From Trichomonas vaginalis G3 (lineage: Eukaryota > Parabasalia > Trichomonadida > Trichomonadidae), in assembly GCF_026262505.1 (NCBI RefSeq), contig NC_067203.1, forward strand, positions 5,828,001-5,892,000: 64,000 bases of DNA, written 5' to 3'. The first letter of the stretch is position 1. Each line of letters starts with the position of its first letter. Of the stretch, positions 37,417 through 46,579 are shown in pieces. The notes beneath the pieces were generated by a model. It ran no database searches. It saw only the letters and a list, made by a program, of their open reading frames with translations, and was not told the origin of the DNA. The translations under genes were made by a program, and so were the position numbers.

Positions 37417-40113
37417 TTATAAGTCATCAAATTGAAATCTCTCCCAATGCTCATCATCAGAGCTGATGAAAGAAGTTTGAACAGGAGGCGATGGTTCGTT
37501 CATTTCTTCATTCTTACTTTCTTGGACCGACATCATTCCTTCATTTCTTGCTTCACCTTCAGTTGTAGAAATTGTTTCAATGGCTTTGTTTGCTTTCATC
37601 TGCCAAACAACAATTTCGGACTGATCCGGGATATCTACAACTCTTGTTTGTGATGTTGGCGGAACAATCGATGTCTTCTGCAAGATATCAGTTATTGTCG
37701 GTTGTTGTTTTTTGATTAATCCCTTCTGGATTAGATCAACACCGACAATTTCTCGATCGACAACGTAAACTTCGATGTCATTTGGATTCAAAATTCCAAT
37801 GTTGCAGAACATTGACATTGTTTGATGCGCAGTTACTCTGTAATGCTTTCTCGTCAACAAGTAATTGTCCATGCCAACAAGAATTTCAACGCCATGGTGT
37901 CCAAATGTCGGATCTTTTGATGATTGATTTGTCACGATGACTTGGATTTTCTCTGGAGAACTTAACACTTCAATGGAATAGAAAGGAAGGCGACTGATTG
38001 ATTCTGCAATGGTTGTTCCCCATCCTGGTCTGTGATTTGTTGCTCTTTCGATAAATCTGACATGAGAATCACGAAGTTTATCGAAATCTGTCAAACCAGC
38101 AGAGAAAAGTTTCTTTGCATTGACTTCTCCGATACCTTTCACTTGTTGTGTCAATCTTTGTTTCTCTGTTTCCCACATTCCTGCAAAAATACATTTCATC
38201 AAAAGCAAAGAAAAGAAAGAAGACTTTAATTCCTTCTTTTCAACAGCTAAAAGATATAATGCCATGAGCATTCTATCAGCTGTTCTCTTGATTTTGTTGT
38301 ATTCTTGCGCAAGTGACCAATCTTCGATTTTACCCTTTGAAAGGGCAATTTGGATCATAAGGAAACATTTGTTTTGAGATGTAAAGAATGAAGGATCATC
38401 AATGGAAACTGATGGGAATCTTAACGATGAATCAGCAGCCATCAATCTCATTTTCTGGCGGTCTTCTTGTCTGACGACTATGTCATTGAACTCCTCAGCT
38501 TTGCACAATACATTCAAAGCTGTTTCCAAATTTAATATTGGAAATGATTCGGAGTAAAGACGCATTGTTCCAACTTGTAGACCGTATTTACTACACAATG
38601 CGCCTGTTGGTTGTATGAAATAGCAGCCATCTTCGACATTGATGAATCCCCATTTCTCAAGATTTCCAATTGCTTCGTTACAGTGTTTCATGAGGAAATC
38701 TTCGACACCTAAAAGGTTCTTTACCTTATAGTATAATGGGTTTTGCGGTAATCTTGTGTACAAAAACGTTGTCTTGATCCATTTGATTGCATCGTCAATG
38801 TTCTTGATCGTTTCGAGAGCAATTTCAGCATTGATATGTTCAGTCAATGCAGACAACAAACAGCTCTCAACAGGTCTCGAATTATTGACGATAGACTCAA
38901 ATTCTTTGATACATTTCGTTTCTGTCATGATTACGCAGATTCCTTTATCATGGAACTGTGGACGTCCTGCTCTTCCCATCATCTGCAAGAGTTGGGCGTG
39001 ATCGTAGTCATTCAGATATCCATCGGAATAATGTTTCGTTCCTTTGATGATGACTAAAGCAGCAGGGAGATTGATTCCTTGTGCCAATGTTGATGTCGCA
39101 CATAAAATGGTGATCTCTCCTCTGATGAATAAATCTTCGACAATTTCACGATCATCACTACTTAATCCTGCAGTGTGGAAACCGATTCCTCTGGAGAGTA
39201 AATCGGCAAGAGTCTTATCATGGACATTTGCTTTTGTTCCATGCAAGTTCGGGATGTCGATTAACAGCTGATTTGCGGTTTTCTCGCAACTCTTCCTCGT
39301 GCAGCAGAAAATTAGAGTGGGTTTGCCTTGTGAATACTGTCTGATGATGGCGGAGATCTTCGATGTCAAAGAACTCTCGAACATCCAATCATTGACACAA
39401 GATCTGTATCCAAAGACATGACTCGTGATCGGAGTTGAACGGAACGAGTCATCAAACCTCGTTTTCTCAGGGTCTTCTGCTTTGATCCACTTTGCGATAT
39501 CTTGATAGTTTGGAACAGTGGCAGAAAGAGCAACTACTCGAATTGGAATGCCTCCTAAGCTCTGGCTGTTGTCGCTTATGAGGAGGAGACGAGTAATCAT
39601 GGCTTCGAGGACGGCACCGCGGGAATCTCCTATTGTATGGACTTCATCAATGATTACGACGGACACATGCATGAAGATATCTGATCTTTGCTTCCAGTTC
39701 CTAGTTGCAAGGTCTATCTTCTCTGGTGTAGTGCAAAGAAGGAGATGAGTTTGTAAATTCGTAGGCATTTGGTTATTGGAGTCACCAGTGTATTCTTGAA
39801 CAGCTATTCCACACTTGTTAAGGCGTTCTGTCCAATCACGGACCTTCTCTTGGCAAAGAGCGCGTAATGGCGATACGTAAAGCATTAATGTAGGGTAATT
39901 ATACTTCATCACAGCACTGATCATTGCTAACTCGGCTACTACTGTCTTTCCACAGCCTGTGGGAGCGCTTAACATAATATTTTTGTCTGATTTCATGACT
40001 TGATCAAAGACTGAGCTTTGGATCGCGTTAAAGGTTTCAAATGGGAACACTCCCCTGTACATTTCAGGAAGCTCGTCAACTCTCCGGATAGTAATGTCTT
40101 TTGGCCTATCCAT
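37417..40113 (-). CDS. HFM1: MER3/HFM1-type meiotic DNA helicase (Ski2-like SF2)
   Basis: Starting at the ATG of MDRPKDITIRRVDELPEMYR the protein has about 898 residues. Helicase motifs: APTGCGKT at 50-57 (I), DEVH at 156-159 (II), SAT at 197-199 (III), ATSTLAQGINLPA near 339-351 and QMMGRAGRP at 377-385 (VI). A winged-helix region and a Sec63-type domain with a helix-hairpin-helix (KGIGEVNAKKLFSAGLTDFD) follow. The opening ELPEMYRGVFPF..FN.IQS is typical of MER3/HFM1 rather than Brr2 or Slh1, which have two cassettes. Known role: stabilising recombination intermediates for meiotic crossovers in the nucleus. The last 100 residues are low complexity and acidic. A GTG three codons upstream is not used. 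Confidence 0.85.
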   Translation of the reverse strand: MDRPKDITIRRVDELPEMYRGVFPFETFNAIQSSVFDQVMKSDKNIMLSAPTGCGKTVVAELAMISAVMKYNYPTLMLYVSPLRALCQEKVRDWTERLNKCGIAVQEYTGDSNNQMPTNLQTHLLLCTTPEKIDLATRNWKQRSDIFMHVSVVIIDEVHTIGDSRGAVLEAMITRLLLISDNSQSLGGIPIRVVALSATVPNYQDIAKWIKAEDPEKTRFDDSFRSTPITSHVFGYRSCVNDWMFESSLTSKISAIIRQYSQGKPTLIFCCTRKSCEKTANQLLIDIPNLHGTKANVHDKTLADLLSRGIGFHTAGLSSDDREIVEDLFIRGEITILCATSTLAQGINLPAALVIIKGTKHYSDGYLNDYDHAQLLQMMGRAGRPQFHDKGICVIMTETKCIKEFESIVNNSRPVESCLLSALTEHINAEIALETIKNIDDAIKWIKTTFLYTRLPQNPLYYKVKNLLGVEDFLMKHCNEAIGNLEKWGFINVEDGCYFIQPTGALCSKYGLQVGTMRLYSESFPILNLETALNVLCKAEEFNDIVVRQEDRQKMRLMAADSSLRFPSVSIDDPSFFTSQNKCFLMIQIALSKGKIEDWSLAQEYNKIKRTADRMLMALYLLAVEKKELKSSFFSLLLMKCIFAGMWETEKQRLTQQVKGIGEVNAKKLFSAGLTDFDKLRDSHVRFIERATNHRPGWGTTIAESISRLPFYSIEVLSSPEKIQVIVTNQSSKDPTFGHHGVEILVGMDNYLLTRKHYRVTAHQTMSMFCNIGILNPNDIEVYVVDREIVGVDLIQKGLIKKQQPTITDILQKTSIVPPTSQTRVVDIPDQSEIVVWQMKANKAIETISTTEGEARNEGMMSVQESKNEEMNEPSPPVQTSFISSDDEHWERFQFDDL

Positions 40114-40716
40114 TAGAGCCACTTCTAATCAAGCGCATCACTACGATTAATTTCCCGTCAAAATTCCCTGTCGACAAAATTCAGCGAAAGTATGCCTTTA
40201 TAATACAGAACATATAAAAAGGATTATGTTTTATAGATCAGTGATGCTTTTTATAATACTAAATCTCCACCTTAATCGAATTCGAAGAGAAAGAAATATG
40301 AATGTATCTAAAATTAACCTGATTTGTTGGAGGAATTTGTTTTCTGGTGTATTGTGAACTGGGAAATTATCCTGCCACCTCGATAATTATTATGTGCAAA
40401 ATTCTTGAATTAAAAATTAAATGAAAACCCACTATTTTAAGAGGATAATTATGCTTTATAATGTGACTATCTGTAAAAATACTCGAAACTAATATTCGAA
40501 ATATCGTAGAATTTGAATTCGAAAAAGAGGTTAAAAATTTACAAAAAGTGTCAACAACAATAATTATTGAGAAAATATACTATATTATTTGTTTGTATAT
40601 TGGGATTCAAATTTTATTATTTGAAGAAATTGAAGGATTTAACGGTGTACATATTCAAATTCTAAAATATTGAAATTGAAAGGGAAGGACAAATAATATA
40701 TCATAAGAACTTGCAG
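40114..40716. other. AT-rich spacer
   Basis: Upstream of the MER3 gene and up to the foldback element; nothing recognisable. Confidence 0.5.
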
Positions 40717-41061
40717 TGTTGCATGCTAAGTAGTGTCAATGATAGAAATTGAGAGCCTTTTAATCGTCGAGGAAGTACGATTATTTTTGGGCGAAAAGTA
40801 TCTTAAAATATGATTATTAATATGTTTTTAAAATAAAAAATTTGAAAGTTAATTTGAGATTCTCATATAATTTTTTGAATGAAAAAAATAAATATAGTCT
40901 ATATGAGTTTTTGAATAATCACACTTGAGATATATCTAAAAAATAATTAAAAATAGAGTTTGAGAAGACTTTTCAAGGTGTAATGAAAAGTGTGATATAG
41001 AAAATAATTATAGATATTTTAATTTTATATATTGTGCTAAGCATTATATTAAATTTTTAGG

Positions 41062-42012
41062 AAAAACACTTTTCATAAGTATTCAATATTTGAGAATACG
41101 CTCCAAAAAAGAATAGATTCTTTTATATTCGCTTATATAAAAGGAGACTCTCTATCAGATGCGAATGCATGAATTCAGCACCTCTGATAGAGAGTTTCCT
41201 CTTATATAAGCGGATCTTTTTCATGAGTTATTGTTAATATAAAAACATAAAAAGCTACCAATATGAGAAATTAAACCCTGCGAGGTGCCAGTCTAGAACT
41301 GGCACTTCGCAGGGTTTAATTTCTCTTGACAAAATACAATAATCAAATGCTCCAAAGTTTTCGAACTTTCTATTAGGAATAGGAGCCTACAAAGCACTGA
41401 TTATATATCAGTGCCTGGTAGGCTCCTATTCCTTCTCTGAAGCTGGAAAATTTTGTCTGAATAGTTTAACATTTGGACAAAATTTCCCAGCTTCAGAGAA
41501 GGAATTGGAGGGTGAGAGGCATATAGGCATACTATATACCTCTCACCCTTCAATTCCCTCGGGAAAGTTCGAAAACTTTGGTGCAATCAGCAACGATTGC
41601 ACCAAAGTTTTTGCGTTTAATTGAAGGAATTGCTCTTTATGATATATACAGTTACAATGCATATATCATAAGGAGCAATTCCTTCCAGATATCTGGCAAA
41701 CTTGCTCGCAATGGTTCACAATTGCGAACAAGTTTTGTCATTTGTCAAGAGAAATTAAACCCTGCGAAGTGCCAGTTCTAGACTGGCACCTCGCAGGGTT
41801 TAATTTCTCATATTGGTAGCTTTTTATGTTTTTATATTAACAATAACTCATGAAAAAGATCCGCTTATATAAGAGGAAACTCTCTATCAGAGGTGCTGAA
41901 TTCATGCATTCGCATCTGATAGAGAGTCTCCTTTTATATAAGCGAATATAAAAGAATCTATTCTTTTTTGGAGCGTATTCTCAAATATTGAATACTTATG
42001 AAAAGTGTTTTT
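41062..42012. repeat. 951-bp palindrome: 272-bp arms around a 407-bp hairpin-rich centre
   Basis: Arms 41062..41333 and 41741..42012 pair base for base, with paired coordinates summing to 83074 wherever I checked, so no indels. Each arm contains its own smaller palindromes: 41130..41212 (30-bp stem with two mismatches, CGCTTATATAA type) and 41264..41325 (GAGAAATTAAACCCTGCGA type), mirrored at the other arm. Arm sequences looked identical by eye, implying very recent formation or active correction. Confidence 0.93.
41352..41735. repeat. Cloverleaf-like cluster of hairpins at the palindrome centre
   Basis: A stem CCAAAGTTTTCGAACTTTC (41352..41370) pairs with 41563..41581 and encloses three hairpins: 41375..41433 (AGGAATAGGAGCCTAC stem), 41434..41500 (TTCTCTGAAGCTGG stem) and 41501..41557 (GGAATTG..GGGTGAGAGG stem). 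To the right follow 41576..41607 (CTTTGGTGCAATC / GATTGCACCAAAG), 41623..41685 (GAAGGAATTGCTC / GAGCAATTCCTTC), the exact dyad CCAGATATCTGG at 41685..41696, and 41698..41735 (AAACTTGCTCGCAAT, one mismatch). The 41576 hairpin shares CTTTGG with the enclosing stem, so the two cannot form together. Confidence 0.9.
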
Positions 42013-42567
42013 TTCTAAAAATCTCAGAATATATTTACAATAGTAAAATAAATAAGATATTTAAATTTATTTTTAAATGCTTTTTTTTATATGAGATTCT
42101 CAAAAGTTATATCAAAAGTCTGTTTTTTCTAAAATCTAATATCATAATCTATTTCTCATTTTAAGTACATCTTAATTCATTTTATTTTCTATATTTTTCA
42201 ATATTTTTGAGGGAATTGTGTTGCTTCCCCGATGATAAAATTGAGAGGTTTACACATTGACACTACTTAGCATGCAACAAGCATGCCCGTATTATTTGGA
42301 AATTTCTAGAGTTATGTGTCCATAAATATTCAAAATTTCTGAAAACTGGAATAATATTCAAGAACATTATATTCAAATGCTTTTGATAGTCTTTCAATAC
42401 TATTTTCATTTGATTTATATTATACATCATATCTACTTTTAAAACTACTCGTCCCTTCTCAATTTAATTAATAAATTTAATGTAATGTACATAAGTCAAA
42501 CAATAAATCTTCTTATTTTAATAGTGCCTCTCAAATAATTCAGAACTCCTAACAAAAATCGAATTAT

Positions 42568-42572
42568 TCATT
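42568..42572 (+). promoter_or_regulatory. Initiator element (TCATT) of the kinase gene
   Basis: TCATT matches the Trichomonas initiator consensus TCA(+1)Y(T/A). The putative start base A is at 42570, giving an 8-nt leader before the ATG at 42578, a typical length for this lineage. Confidence 0.55.
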
Positions 42573-42577
42573 ATTAA

Positions 42578-43555
42578 ATGCACAGCAAGGAAGTTGAATA
42601 CTTTGCTAAGCAGGATCTACATTTTGAAAAGATCATCGCAAAGGGCGGGTATGGAACGATCTTTTACGTGTATAATAAGCAATATTGCAATCATTTTGCT
42701 CTTAAAAAAATTCCCAAAGAATTATTTAACCAATCAGAGATTGACTGTTTACTTCGTCTTGATGATGCAAGAATAGTAAGTCTCTACAAGTATTATCATT
42801 TTCATGATCATGTTTACATGCTTATGGAATACTGCCCTTCAGATCTTCAAAAAATTATAAAACAAAAGACTAAAGTTGATAGAGAAGAATATATCAAAAT
42901 AGTTTATGATACAATTGCTGCAGTTAAAGCATGTCATGACAGAAATATTGCTCATAGCGACATAAAACCATCGAATTTTATGATTGATCAGTATGGAAGA
43001 GTCAAAATTGGTGATTTTGGGTTATCAGCTATTTACTCTCAGCATCCAACTTCTGGAGATTTTAAAGGTACAAGATTATTTATGGCACCAGAAATTTTCC
43101 ATTATGAGAAATACAATCCGATGGTAGCAGATATATGGGCTTTAGGCGTTACTCTTTATTATTTTGCAACAGAAAAATATCCATTTTTCTGTCAAGATGT
43201 TGATGGTTTGATTCATCGAATCAAAAGCGGACAGTTTAATGAATTACTCGTTCGAGATGAACAATTGCGCGATATAATTAAAAGGTGCTTAGATCCAAAC
43301 CCAAGAAATAGACCTACTTGTGCTCAATTACTCGATATGCCATTTTTCAAGACAGAGCCACAAGGTGAAGAATTAAAAGAGAATGTCAAACTCAATAGAC
43401 TTGATGTTTTTACTCGTTCTCAGAACCTTATTGTTAAACCAAAAATTAACAAACCGAAGAATCCATTAATGATTCAAGCAGGTAGGATTTATAAGAATGC
43501 AAGTACCCTTCGCCTCCAAATGATTATTCCACCACCTCCACCAGACTCAATATAA
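42578..43555 (+). CDS. Serine/threonine protein kinase (HSD-type catalytic loop)
   Basis: 325 residues, nearly all kinase domain: glycine loop AKGGYGTIFYV at 21-31, ALKK with the lysine at 43-44, catalytic loop HSDIKPSN at 126-133, DFG at 146-148, APE at 170-172 and DIWALG at 185-190. The usual HRD arginine is Ser, while the catalytic Asp128 and Asn133 remain, so activity is expected but activation-loop control may differ. The K.SN pattern fits Ser/Thr kinases of the CAMK/Nek-like breadth; I would not name a family. The C-terminal 65 residues are basic with a Pro-rich end (IPPPPPDSI). Cytosolic, no membrane segment. Confidence 0.92.
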   Translation: MHSKEVEYFAKQDLHFEKIIAKGGYGTIFYVYNKQYCNHFALKKIPKELFNQSEIDCLLRLDDARIVSLYKYYHFHDHVYMLMEYCPSDLQKIIKQKTKVDREEYIKIVYDTIAAVKACHDRNIAHSDIKPSNFMIDQYGRVKIGDFGLSAIYSQHPTSGDFKGTRLFMAPEIFHYEKYNPMVADIWALGVTLYYFATEKYPFFCQDVDGLIHRIKSGQFNELLVRDEQLRDIIKRCLDPNPRNRPTCAQLLDMPFFKTEPQGEELKENVKLNRLDVFTRSQNLIVKPKINKPKNPLMIQAGRIYKNASTLRLQMIIPPPPPDSI

Positions 43556-44959
43556 TGTTTTAGCGGATTTTTTGTTTCCTTTTTGTAAATTTGTTTTGTA
43601 GTGATATTTGGATATTGAAATTAATTAGTTTTTTACCGCAAATATGCCATATTGAATCTTTTTTTATGAAAAAAAAAGGTGACCAAACTATTTTTTGAAA
43701 GTCCGCCATAACTTTAATGGTACTATTTCAGCGTGTACAATGAATACAAAAATTCTAAGAGTGCCACATAAAATAGTACTTTAGACTTGAGTTAATGCTA
43801 CCAAGCAAATGTTAAAAAGATGACTTTAGTGTTTTGATAATCAAAGATTAAAATCATTATTGTCTAAATCAATAATCATAACGACAGAAGTTAATGTTTT
43901 TTCATAAGTGCTTTAAATCCACTTTTAAAAGTATACCTCAAAAATCAAAATATCAAAAAAAATTGGCCGATAGGTTTGGCTTTAATTTTTGTCTGCTTTT
44001 ATGATTTGATATGGATGTTATAATTTTAAAAGTTGAGCCAAATTCACCAATAGATTTTTGAGATTTGCAAATACTCAATAATTTTCAGCGTGTTATCTTT
44101 TATTAAAAGAACTATTTGGTTTCAGTATCATATAAATTGATATTTACTTTCTATTTGAACCTTCATTTAGCTAATGATTTAGTAATACAGATTTCATCTA
44201 ATCCTTATAAGAGAATTTTGAATTTGTTATAATAAAAAAACAAACAGATATAGCTTACACTTCTATAATAAAGATACCTTTTATAGAAATCAGTATGAAA
44301 TGTGTTTTGGCTTATTGGAAGCATATCAGACATAATCGCCATAATCAAAAAATCTATATACCCAATAAGTAATAAATTTGTCGATATAGATTTTCCATAA
44401 AATTAGTTTTTAGTCTGATCTTAAAATAAATTTAATTTTTTATAAAAAAAATCACATTTAAAAGTACCTTTTTAGTAGCTCGAAATCCTGTTGGTGGATT
44501 TGGGGCGTACTTCAAAATTAGCTTTTCTTCTACATATGCAAGCTATATTTTAAATATGGGGCAAATCGGATCGGCGAAAGGAGTTTAGTTACCTTTTGAA
44601 AAAAGAATTTTTCAAATTAATTTCAAGAAAAACTTGATTGCAGTAACCAAGGATCCTAAAATATTTATATCACTAAGGCCGAGGTCGAAATCTTTGATGA
44701 ATTTATTTCAAAATTTTTCAAATTCTTGATAACGAGGTCTCTAACTTAATTACAATAAAAAGGATAAAATTATAAAAATTTTTGATTCAAATTAAGCGGT
44801 TTATCTCATTGAAAAAATTCACACATCGAGTCAATTTCCAATATCTAGAAATTTTTTATAGATTGTTATATATTAATGTCATATAATTCATTATAACCTC
44901 AAAAAATCTAAATAATCCCAAATTGGTTTCAACGATTAATTCAAAATAAGAATTTTTTA
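43556..44959. other. AT-rich spacer, nothing recognised
   Basis: About 1.4 kb without an open frame of note, repeat or hairpin cluster. Confidence 0.6.
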
Positions 44960-46114
44960 ATGTCGCTAGCTACTTCTCTTTTACAAAATCTCATTGTAAA
45001 TGAGGATAGTTATATCAAAAGGAAACTCCTCAAAGGTCAAAGATTAACTATCGAGACCAGTGGTAATTCTTACAATCATACAATATTTTTCCCAACAAAA
45101 CCAGTCGATGCTACAATAACAATTAATTACGATGACAGCAAGAACACATACCTTAGTGAAAATATTTATGGTGTAGTAGGAAATGGACAAAAACCTGTTA
45201 AAGCTTCCATTTATGCTAGACAAGATTTAGAATTTGAAGCTTATGTCACCTTCTTATCAGATTCCCAAATTTATTCCAAGGCAATTCTTTATACAGATGC
45301 TAACATATCAAGATCATATTCAAATTTAACTGAGCAAATAATGACCGTTGGCTTTGCACCAGAGGGATCTCCAATGTTTGTTTCTCTCGCTTACGAAGCC
45401 GAAACATACTTTACAATGTTTGGCAGCTCTAAATTCTCAATGTTCACCTCCATCAGTGACAACATTCCACATATGACTCTCCGTACTGGCAACATCAGAT
45501 TCAGAGCATTCCCATATGCTAACTCAGTTTATCATAAACCAATGGTTTTCGAAATCCAAGGTAAGAAGTTCGGAGCCACTTTGATTGAGAAGAAGGCCCC
45601 AGCTCCACTTCCATCACCAACACCAGCACCATCTGAAACACCAAAACCAAGACCATCTGAAAAACCAACACCAAAACCAGAAACAACACCAGTTCCACCA
45701 CCACCAACACCAGATACAAACGATAAGCATCACGACAACTATGACGAAGAAGGATACGAATATAATGGAAATCATAATTACAGAAGAAAGCATTGTGACT
45801 CATTCCAGAGTGCTCTTTCCTTCTTCCTTGGCATGGGCATGATGTTACTTATCGTTGCAATTGTTTCTGCTGTTAAGAAATGCAGAGCACAACGTGTAAA
45901 TGACAACGAAGCCATTCCACCTGTTGTTAATGCTACTCAGCAGCAGCCACAGCAGCAAAGACCTGTTTATTACTTTGCTCAGCCAATGGTTTCCCCATAT
46001 GACAACTCTGCCCCACAACAGCCAGCTGCTGCTCCACAGCGCGCTCAACAACAACAGCCTGCAAACAGCCCTTACCCAGCCTCCCCTGTTTACGTTATCT
46101 ATGGCAATCAGTAA
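44960..46114 (+). CDS. Single-pass membrane protein with Pro-rich stalk and Gln/Pro-rich tail
   Basis: 384 residues. A beta-rich N-terminal domain (to about residue 212) is followed by a stalk of PSPTPAPSETPKP-type repeats, an Asp/Tyr/His-rich patch, one hydrophobic helix (ALSFFLGMGMMLLIVAIVSA, about 284-303) and a cytoplasmic tail rich in Gln and Pro ending YVIYGNQ. No classic signal peptide is seen at MSLATSLLQNLIVNEDSY, so an internal signal-anchor or a missed upstream exon is possible. Tails with tyrosine/proline motifs recur in Trichomonas surface proteins and may recruit trafficking or cytoskeletal partners. Molecular function unknown. Confidence 0.8.
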   Translation: MSLATSLLQNLIVNEDSYIKRKLLKGQRLTIETSGNSYNHTIFFPTKPVDATITINYDDSKNTYLSENIYGVVGNGQKPVKASIYARQDLEFEAYVTFLSDSQIYSKAILYTDANISRSYSNLTEQIMTVGFAPEGSPMFVSLAYEAETYFTMFGSSKFSMFTSISDNIPHMTLRTGNIRFRAFPYANSVYHKPMVFEIQGKKFGATLIEKKAPAPLPSPTPAPSETPKPRPSEKPTPKPETTPVPPPPTPDTNDKHHDNYDEEGYEYNGNHNYRRKHCDSFQSALSFFLGMGMMLLIVAIVSAVKKCRAQRVNDNEAIPPVVNATQQQPQQQRPVYYFAQPMVSPYDNSAPQQPAAAPQRAQQQQPANSPYPASPVYVIYGNQ

Positions 46115-46579
46115 GGAAATAAACATTTAAATTTAAAAAGAAATTTTATTTTTATTATTATTATATGCATATGACCCGATAGCTTTATTATTCTCCCCTC
46201 ATAAGCCGCAATCAAGAGCCTAATAAATAGTCTAAAAATTAAAATTGTCAAAAAAATTGTTTTAGTCTCGTTATTAGGGATCAAGCTATTAATGAGAAAG
46301 CGCAAGTCTATTCAAATCAACTTCTGAACTGTTATCTGGTGATTGATTGAAATTGAAAGGTAACATCTAATGTTTTCAATAGATTTATTTCTTAGGTTTC
46401 ATTTTAATCAATTTTTTAAAAGAAATTTATGATTTATAATGCTGAAAATTATTGATATCAGAATCTTGTTAATATGTGAATCCATTTTTATAAAAATTAA
46501 GTGACTGTTTTAAATACGAATACTTTATACTATTTATAATAAGAAAAGAAATAATTAACAAAAAATAAGGATACGAAAC
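46115..46579. other. Spacer, nothing recognised
   Basis: AT-rich between convergent genes; no gene or notable repeat. Confidence 0.5.

Larger units (their letters stand above)
40717..42279. mobile_element. Candidate foldback element with nested inverted repeats
   Basis: The outermost pair is a 25-bp exact inverted repeat (40717..40741 and 42255..42279, starting TGTTGCATGCTAAGTAGTG). Inside it lie partly similar, more diverged arm segments (such as the TTTGAGATTCTCATAT / TTTGAGAATCTCATAT pair), and then a perfect-looking palindrome at 41062..42012. No protein-coding frame is present. No clear target duplication was found next to the 25-bp ends. It resembles foldback-type or MITE-like DNA elements, but the multi-hairpin core is not typical of any family I know. 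Confidence 0.6.

Noticed and set aside
41401-41781. Open frames in the palindrome centre
   Set aside because: They follow the inverted repeat structure and have no codon-use or domain support.
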